A stretch of DNA of 64,000 nucleotides from Alteromonas sp. BL110 (GTDB lineage Bacteria; Pseudomonadota; Gammaproteobacteria; Enterobacterales; Alteromonadaceae): the NCBI RefSeq assembly GCF_003443615.1, contig NZ_CP031967.1, positions 868,001-932,000 on the forward strand. Reading direction: 5' to 3'. The notes below the pieces were generated by a model. It had not been told where the DNA came from, did no database searches, and was given only the letters and a program-made list of their open reading frames with translations. This document shows, piece by piece, positions 59,057-64,000 of this stretch (its first letter is position 1; the number at the start of each line of letters is the position of its first letter). A program made the position numbers and the translations under genes.

Positions 59057-60318
59057 TTAGAAATCCTCTCTGGCACAGGTTTAGTATTTTCGTTTTTGCT
59101 GTACAAGAACAGTGCTACGAAGAAACCAAAGTACATTACGGTAGCAATCTGAGACGCAATGATTTTCCAGTTTTCTTGTGGCGTACCACCTAGGTAACCT
59201 AGGAAGATAAACACAATTGCAAACACGATAAGGTTCACTTTGTGTAGGCCACAACGGTAGCGCCATGACTTAACGCGACCACGGTCTAGCCAAGGCAGCG
59301 CAAATAGCGCAGCAATTGCACCAAACATAGCTAGTACACCGAACAACTTATCAGGTACCGCTTTCAAAATCGCATAGAACGGCGTGAAGTACCACACTGG
59401 GAAGATATGCTCAGGTGTTTTCAGCGGGTTAGCAATTTCAAAGTTAGGGTGCTCTAAGAATTTACCGCCCATTTCAGGGGCAAAGAACAACACATAAGTA
59501 AATAGTGCTAAGAATATACAGAATGCCACAAGGTCTTTAAGTACGATGTGTGGGAAGAACGGTAATACGTCATCAGCAATATCGTACTTGCTTGTGTAGT
59601 ATTCATGGATTTCATATTTCGTCTTTTCAGACTCTGGTAGTGAACCTTTCTTATGCTTAATCGCAATACCATCTGGGTTGTTAGAACCTACTTCGTGTAG
59701 TGCGATAATGTGAAGGAACACAAGAATTACAATAACCAAAGGCAACGCAATAACGTGTAGTGCGAAGAAACGGTTAAGTGTAGCGCCAGAGATAACGTAG
59801 TCACCCTGTAGCCAGATAACCAAATCAGGACCAACAACAGGAATAGCACCAAATAGCGATACGATTACCTGTGCGCCCCAGTAAGACATTTGTCCCCAAG
59901 GTAGAACGTAACCCATGAATGCTTCAGCCATAAGCGCTAGGTAGATAAACATACCAAACACCCATAGAAGCTCACGGGGCTTCTGGTAAGAACCGTAAAT
60001 CATGCCGCGGAACATGTGTAGATATACCACAATAAAGAACGCTGATGCGCCAGTACTGTGCATGTAACGAATGATCCAACCGTAGTCGATCTCACGCATG
60101 ATGTATTCAACAGAGGCAAACGCGCCTTCTGAAGATGGAACGAAATTCATGGTCAACCAAATACCAGTAACAATTTGGTTTACCAAAACGATAGTAGCTA
60201 GAAAACCGAACACATACCAAAAGTTCATGTTCTTTGGAGCAGGATATTGAAGAGCGTGCATATTCGCAACGCGCATCATTGGGATGCGTTCTTCAATCCA
60301 ACCTAGGAAAGCATTCAT
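59053..60318 (-). CDS. petB: Cytochrome b of the bc1 complex
   Basis: The 421-residue integral membrane subunit binds two b-type haems and forms the quinol oxidation and quinone reduction sites. Haem ligand helices include SAFFIVVYLHMFRGMIYG and FFALHVIALPLVIVILVFLH, and GYVLPWGQMSYWGAQVI marks the Qo region. PEHIFPVWYFTPFYAIL contains the Pro-Glu-x-x-x-Pro Qo signature in variant form. It is a full-length, unsplit cytochrome b, 5 bp after petA. Confidence 0.97.
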   Translation of the reverse strand: MNAFLGWIEERIPMMRVANMHALQYPAPKNMNFWYVFGFLATIVLVNQIVTGIWLTMNFVPSSEGAFASVEYIMREIDYGWIIRYMHSTGASAFFIVVYLHMFRGMIYGSYQKPRELLWVFGMFIYLALMAEAFMGYVLPWGQMSYWGAQVIVSLFGAIPVVGPDLVIWLQGDYVISGATLNRFFALHVIALPLVIVILVFLHIIALHEVGSNNPDGIAIKHKKGSLPESEKTKYEIHEYYTSKYDIADDVLPFFPHIVLKDLVAFCIFLALFTYVLFFAPEMGGKFLEHPNFEIANPLKTPEHIFPVWYFTPFYAILKAVPDKLFGVLAMFGAIAALFALPWLDRGRVKSWRYRCGLHKVNLIVFAIVFIFLGYLGGTPQENWKIIASQIATVMYFGFFVALFLYSKNENTKPVPERISK

Positions 60319-60323
60319 AATAA

Positions 60324-60953
60324 TTAAGCCTCCGCTTCTGAACCGATGATGATGTTATTGTCATCAACGAATTGATATGGCGGTACAACTAGGTTTAATG
60401 GTGCCGGTACGTTTTGGAATACGCGTCCTGCCATATCAAACTTAGAACCGTGGCACGGGCAGAAGAAACCATCTGGCACACCCTCAACCACTTCTTCGAA
60501 AGCGCCGTCTTTAAGGTGCTGTGGAGAGCAACCTAGGTGCGTACAGATACCCACTAGAATCAGATATTCTTCTTTCATCGAACGGAAACGATTTTGAGCA
60601 AAAGTAGGTTGCTGCTCAGCTTCAGAGTTAGGATCTTTCAGCTTATCTTCGTGTGTGCCTAGCTCTTCAAGAATCTCAGGCGTACGACGTACAATCCATA
60701 CAGGCTTGCTTCGCCACATTACACGTACTAATTGTCCAGGCTCAATCCCGCTGATATCTACTTCAACGTCAGCACCGGCTGCTTTCGCTTTGGCGCTTGG
60801 ATTCCAGGACGCAATAAAAGGCACAGCAGCACCAACGACACCTACACCACCAACTACCGACGTGGCAACGGTCAAGAACCGACGACGAGTGTTGTTTTCT
60901 GGCTGGTTTTCATTGTGTGCAGACTCTGTTGCATCTACAGATACATTGCTCAT
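60324..60953 (-). CDS. petA: Rieske iron-sulfur subunit of the bc1 complex
   Basis: The 209-residue subunit has a twin-arginine-type anchor (NNTRRRFLTVATSVVGGVG) and the 2Fe-2S ligand motifs CTHLGC and CPCHGSKFD. I chose the ATG at 60953 because GGAG lies 8 bases upstream; an ATG two codons earlier (60959) is too close to it. It heads petABC. Confidence 0.97.
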   Translation of the reverse strand: MSNVSVDATESAHNENQPENNTRRRFLTVATSVVGGVGVVGAAVPFIASWNPSAKAKAAGADVEVDISGIEPGQLVRVMWRSKPVWIVRRTPEILEELGTHEDKLKDPNSEAEQQPTFAQNRFRSMKEEYLILVGICTHLGCSPQHLKDGAFEEVVEGVPDGFFCPCHGSKFDMAGRVFQNVPAPLNLVVPPYQFVDDNNIIIGSEAEA

Positions 60954-61274
60954 CCACATTTCTCCAGGTTTGGATAATTATGATGTGTAACCCAAGCTTA
61001 TACTGGTTTTATCACGCTTGCGTCATGCATCATATGGCTTGTCATGACAGCAACGTAACAGCAAAAATTTACTGGTTTACGAGGTCACAAAAGTTTTCAA
61101 AATTTTCGACCGCAAATGATAAAAGAAAAGCCCTTATAAACACAAGGTTTTACTGATATTTAAGCGATAAATTAATTCAAAAGGTGTGTTTAGGTTTAGT
61201 GAGGGAAAAGCCTAAAATCAAGGTTTTGAAGAATATTTGATGAGATACCGCTCTCAAATTAAACCTTTGTTATG

Positions 61275-61296
61275 AAATAAAAAGCCATCTTGGCTT
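61275..61296 (-). terminator. Secondary terminator downstream of rpsI
   Basis: On the minus strand AAGCCA/TGGCTT with a three-base loop is followed by TTTATTTC. It lies about 50 bp beyond the first rpsI terminator. Confidence 0.6.
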
Positions 61297-61342
61297 CGGC
61301 GTACTTTGGAAAACCACGCTCTATAATGAAATTTAGGCAATA

Positions 61343-61368
61343 AAAAACCCGGCATAAGCCGGGTTTTT
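61343..61368 (-). terminator. Rho-independent terminator of rplM-rpsI
   Basis: An 11-bp stem AAAAACCCGGC/GCCGGGTTTTT with loop TTAT (minus strand) is followed by a T-run. It lies 22 bp past rpsI. Confidence 0.93.
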
Positions 61369-61389
61369 GCAATACAAAAAACGTAAAAA

Positions 61390-61782
61390 TTAACGCTTTG
61401 AGAATTGTGGACGCTTACGCGCTTTGTGTAGACCAACTTTCTTACGTTCAACGCGACGTGCGTCACGAGTAACGAAGCCAGCTTTACGAAGTGCTGGACG
61501 TAGTGCTTCATCATACTCCATAAGAGCACGAGTAAGACCGTGACGAATTGCGCCCGCTTGACCGTTAGAACCACCACCTTTAACAGTGACGTAAACGTCA
61601 AACTTTTCAGTCATTTCAACAAGTTCAAGTGGCTGACGAACAACCATGCACTCTGTTTCACGACCAAAGTACTCGTCAAGAGCGCGTTGGTTTACTTTAA
61701 TGCTACCTGTGCCTGGACGTAGGAACACACGAGCAGTAGAACTTTTGCGGCGGCCTGTGCCGTAGTATTGAGTATCTGCCAT
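61390..61782 (-). CDS. rpsI: 30S ribosomal protein S9
   Basis: The 130-residue protein starts with [20 protein letters not shown] and ends in the basic tail [11 protein letters not shown] that reaches the ribosomal P site. [20 protein letters not shown] is the family signature. It follows rplM by 12 bp. Confidence 0.99.
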   Translation of the reverse strand: MADTQYYGTGRRKSSTARVFLRPGTGSIKVNQRALDEYFGRETECMVVRQPLELVEMTEKFDVYVTVKGGGSNGQAGAIRHGLTRALMEYDEALRPALRKAGFVTRDARRVERKKVGLHKARKRPQFSKR

Positions 61783-61794
61783 GTTAATAGCTCC

Positions 61795-62223
61795 TTAAAT
61801 GTCCAAAACTTGTGGTTGCTGTGCTGCGTGAGAGTGTTCTGCACCAGCGTAAACTTTCATTTTACGGAACATTGCGCGACCTAGAGGGCCTTTTGGCAAC
61901 ATGCCTTTAACTGCTTTTTCAAGAACCATTTCTGGCTTGTGAGCAATTAGTTTTTCAAAGTTTGTCTCTTTAAGACCACCTGGGTAACCAGAGTGCGCAT
62001 AGTACATTTTGTCTTGCGCTTTACGGCCTGTAACCGCAACTTTTTCAGCATTGATTACGATGATGTAATCACCAGTGTCCACGTGAGGTGTGTACTCTGG
62101 CTTGTGCTTACCACGAAGGCGTAGTGCGATTTCAGAAGCCAAACGGCCTAGAGTTTTGTCTGTGGCGTCTACCACATACCAGTCACGTTGTACCGTTTCT
62201 GGCTTAGCAACAAAAGTTTTCAT
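61795..62223 (-). CDS. rplM: 50S ribosomal protein L13
   Basis: The 142-residue protein starts at the ATG at 62223 ([20 protein letters not shown]), matching E. coli L13 residue for residue at the start; an in-frame GTG at 62235 would add four residues and is rejected. [20 protein letters not shown] is the L13 signature. It forms a conserved operon with rpsI. Confidence 0.99.
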   Translation of the reverse strand: MKTFVAKPETVQRDWYVVDATDKTLGRLASEIALRLRGKHKPEYTPHVDTGDYIIVINAEKVAVTGRKAQDKMYYAHSGYPGGLKETNFEKLIAHKPEMVLEKAVKGMLPKGPLGRAMFRKMKVYAGAEHSHAAQQPQVLDI

Positions 62224-62321
62224 TTTCAAATTCACCCGAATAATATCGTCGTTACTGATTTCTGAACACCAGAAATCACCTTAAAATCAACACAAAGACC
62301 CCTTCGAGCCGGCTGATTCTT

Positions 62322-62339
62322 CCACCTTCCCAAAGGTGG
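62322..62339 (-). promoter_or_regulatory. Leader hairpin of rplM-rpsI
   Basis: CCACCTT/AAGGTGG form a perfect 7-bp hairpin with a four-base loop in the presumed 5' leader, about 100 nt upstream of rplM. L13 autoregulates this operon in E. coli, so the hairpin may be part of an L13-binding leader; this is inference. Confidence 0.4.
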
Positions 62340-62360
62340 GCGTAACTGGGCAGGGCGCGA

Positions 62361-62388
62361 ATTATACAGGAATTGAAGGAAATGCGAA
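62361..62388 (-). promoter_or_regulatory. Sigma-70 promoter of rplM-rpsI
   Basis: A consensus -10 TATAAT (62366-62361) is preceded by a 16-bp spacer and a partial -35 TTCGCA (62388-62383). The start site would fall just downstream, giving a leader of roughly 130 nt. Confidence 0.62.
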
Positions 62389-62718
62389 CCCCTAACGACA
62401 AAAAACATGGATAAAATTCCATCATCGGCCGATGACAAAGAAACTGAGTTAAGGTACTGTACATCCGTTGCATTCAATTCTTCTAATAACTCTAATGAAA
62501 AGACCTCACTTTGTAGCCTCAATTTTTATGCTGCTCGCACTAACGAACCTATCGACCAGTTATTTCCTACCCTTCAGAAAACGGGACAAGCAAACCGATA
62601 AAGTTCCCAATGGATTGAACCAACTTCAGTATTAAATACAGCCTTTCTTTACTCATTAGTGACCACGCTTTAATGGTCATATTCTTTATCTAATCAAACT
62701 CTTTTATTTGGGACTATC

Positions 62719-63369
62719 ATGACAATTAAAAAACGACTTTCCTCCCTTATTATCGCAGGATTAGCATCAGCGACATTCATTACTCCGGTGGCGGCCTCAC
62801 CCGATGAACTGCTTAAGCTTCAACAACAGTGGGCTACCGTGAATTATCAATTAGAGGGCGACGCGCAACTTACCGCCTTTTCCGAACTTATCGAACAAGC
62901 TACAAAGCTCGTAGAGCAATCTGAAAATAGTGCAGAATCTCTTACTTGGCTGGCCATTGCTCAATCGAGTACCGCAAGTGTAAAAGGGGGGTTAGGCGCC
63001 CTAGATTTTGCTGAAAGTGCGAAAGAAAACTTAGAACTCGCCATAAAAAAAGAAGAAGCGGTGCTAGATGGAACGGCGTTAACGGTTTTAGCCGCGCTTT
63101 ATCACAAAGTACCGGGCTGGCCTGTAAGTTTTGGTAGTGATAAAAAAGCTGAAAAGCTATTTAAACGCGCACTAGAAATTAGTCCACATGGCATGGACCA
63201 GAACTTTTTCTATGCGGAATACCTTTTCGATGAAGGTGAATACAAAGAAGCACAAGCCTTTTTAACCCGCGCTCAAAACGCGCCTGAAAAAGCTAATCGT
63301 CCACTAGCAGATGAAAAGCGTAGGGAAGAAATCGCTGCCCTCCAAGCAAGATTAGATACTAAAGCTTAG
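62719..63369 (+). CDS. Exported TatT-like TPR protein
   Basis: The 216-residue protein has a signal peptide (SLIIAGLASATFITPVAA) and a helical repeat region. LYHKVPGWPVSFGSDKKAEK with LFKRALEISPHGMDQNFFYA resembles TatT, the periplasmic TPR component associated with some TRAP transporters. No TRAP dctPQM genes are in the window, so the transporter link is uncertain; it may be a free-standing relative. An in-frame ATG at 62719 with GGGA upstream fits the start. Confidence 0.7.
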   Translation: MTIKKRLSSLIIAGLASATFITPVAASPDELLKLQQQWATVNYQLEGDAQLTAFSELIEQATKLVEQSENSAESLTWLAIAQSSTASVKGGLGALDFAESAKENLELAIKKEEAVLDGTALTVLAALYHKVPGWPVSFGSDKKAEKLFKRALEISPHGMDQNFFYAEYLFDEGEYKEAQAFLTRAQNAPEKANRPLADEKRREEIAALQARLDTKA

Positions 63370-63531
63370 TATCTAACTTTGCTTGGAGAGCAGATTGATA
63401 AGTAAAGGTGGACGTTGTCACTAACTTTCCACCTTCACTCTATCAACGCCACTTAATCAATGCTGCTTTACAGCCTAGGCTTTGTCGCTTTTTCTGCAAT
63501 CTTCACCGACTGCCAGTGTCTTGTTTACTTC

Positions 63532-64000
63532 CTATCCACCAAATTTAATGCGCACACCTGCATTGGCAATAAAGCCATCGTTGCGTGACCAGATATCGGT
63601 TGTCCAACGTCCACTTGGAGCTTGTGACTGCAACAATAACGGGTGCTCATCGGTTTGCTGAACATCAAGCAAGTTTTCTAAGTTTAAGAACCAGCTGTAG
63701 CGACCTGTCGTTATTTGTCCGAGCAAACCTAAATGCCAATAAGGCTTGGTATGGGTTATATAGGGGTTATCGTCTACACGCTGAACGCCAGTATAGTACG
63801 CCTCAAAACCTAGCATGAACTTACCGTGCTGCTCCCACATAGCTACAAAGCCAGCTGAATGCTGTGGTGTTAGTGCAAGCTCGCGCCTTCCATTAGCATT
63901 GGGAACTTCTTCTGTGGCATCTAAATAAAGATAGCTTGCGGTTAACTTCAGGTCTTTCCAATAGTAGCGAAGTAAGACTTCAGAACCTCTAATTTTCGAT
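63532..64000 (-). CDS. TonB-dependent receptor, C-terminal part (cut by window edge)
   Basis: The frame is open from the right edge to a stop at 63532, 156 codons; the Met at 63840 is internal, not a start. The sequence is typical of the last barrel strands of a TonB-dependent receptor (LRYYWKDLKLTASYLYLDAT, TPQHSAGFVAMWEQHGKF). It contains WFLNLENLLDVQQT, a common end-of-barrel motif, and closes ANAGVRIKFGG. The signal peptide and plug lie outside the window. No substrate can be proposed. Confidence 0.8.
   Translation of the reverse strand, partial: SKIRGSEVLLRYYWKDLKLTASYLYLDATEEVPNANGRRELALTPQHSAGFVAMWEQHGKFMLGFEAYYTGVQRVDDNPYITHTKPYWHLGLLGQITTGRYSWFLNLENLLDVQQTDEHPLLLQSQAPSGRWTTDIWSRNDGFIANAGVRIKFGG

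Larger units (their letters stand above)
60954..61389. other. Intergenic region between rpsI and petA
   Basis: These 436 bp hold two tandem minus-strand terminators after rpsI (near 61343 and 61282) and, to their left, AT-rich DNA that must contain the petABC promoter. No gene is supported. Confidence 0.5.
62224..62718. other. Divergent rplM/TatT-like intergenic region
   Basis: These 495 bp contain the rplM promoter and leader hairpin, annotated separately. The right half (62400-62718) must carry the promoter of the rightward gene; the frame at 62407-62601 is not supported as coding. Confidence 0.45.

Noticed and set aside
62407..62601. 64-codon plus-strand frame in the rplM upstream region
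   Set aside because: Begins close behind the rplM promoter in the opposite direction, with low-complexity Ser/Asn content and no ribosome site.

Overview
The window is a contiguous piece of a gammaproteobacterial chromosome. Gene order and protein sequences point to a marine Alteromonas or a close relative. Three housekeeping blocks have the layout usual in gammaproteobacteria: zapE/zapG-degQ-degS; murA-ibaG-mlaBCDEF next to yrbG-kdsD-kdsC-lptCAB-rpoN-hpf-ptsN-rapZ-ptsO; and rplM-rpsI-petABC-sspA-sspB. No tRNA, rRNA, CRISPR array, prophage or intact insertion sequence was seen.

Layout. 1-407 is the N-terminal part of an S9 peptidase. 592-6340 (minus) is a complete tripartite RND efflux operon, preceded by a small membrane protein gene. 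7071-12583 (minus) is the carbon-metabolism cluster tkt-epd-pgk-fda, divergent from metK, which has a MetJ-type operator. 14371-23505 is accessory: an outer-membrane-like protein, a DEDD exonuclease, a periplasmic binding protein overlapping a hybrid sensor kinase, an EamA exporter and a TonB-dependent receptor. 23672-24018 is RNase P RNA (minus). 24056-29540 (minus) carries a K+/H+ antiporter, a fused SecDF with a small membrane protein upstream, and a nitroreductase. 29951-33269 links a GGDEF-EAL protein, a DUF3034 outer-membrane protein and a lipid-anchored truncated globin. 33345-39000 holds a YebC/YeeN-type factor, zapE, zapG, degQ and degS.

39143-52536 is an envelope-biogenesis block. 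MurA makes peptidoglycan precursor, MlaBCDEF moves phospholipids, KdsD/KdsC make Kdo, and LptCAB exports LPS. It continues into rpoN and the nitrogen-PTS genes. The 850-bp gap between the two divergent halves holds a 263-bp multi-branched inverted-repeat element flanked by short direct repeats, the best candidate in the window for an undescribed mobile or structured element. 52711-56777 holds mgtE, an OmpR-family regulator with a degenerate receiver, and two Spondin_N proteins, one of them a lipoprotein with a collagen-like stalk. 57053-62223 (minus) holds stringent starvation proteins, the cytochrome bc1 complex and ribosomal proteins S9/L13. The right edge has a TatT-like protein and the C-terminal part of a second TonB-dependent receptor.

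Two patterns go beyond ordinary annotation. Two small GTG-started single-span membrane proteins (6591-6905 and 28337-28714) share a C-terminal aromatic-Val-x4-Arg-(Ala/Gly)-Pro-Pro tail, and each lies directly upstream of an RND-superfamily transporter. Several sensory modules look non-canonical: a binding protein without permease genes fused by overlap to a kinase, a phosphorylation-incompetent regulator, and a globin lacking the distal Tyr.
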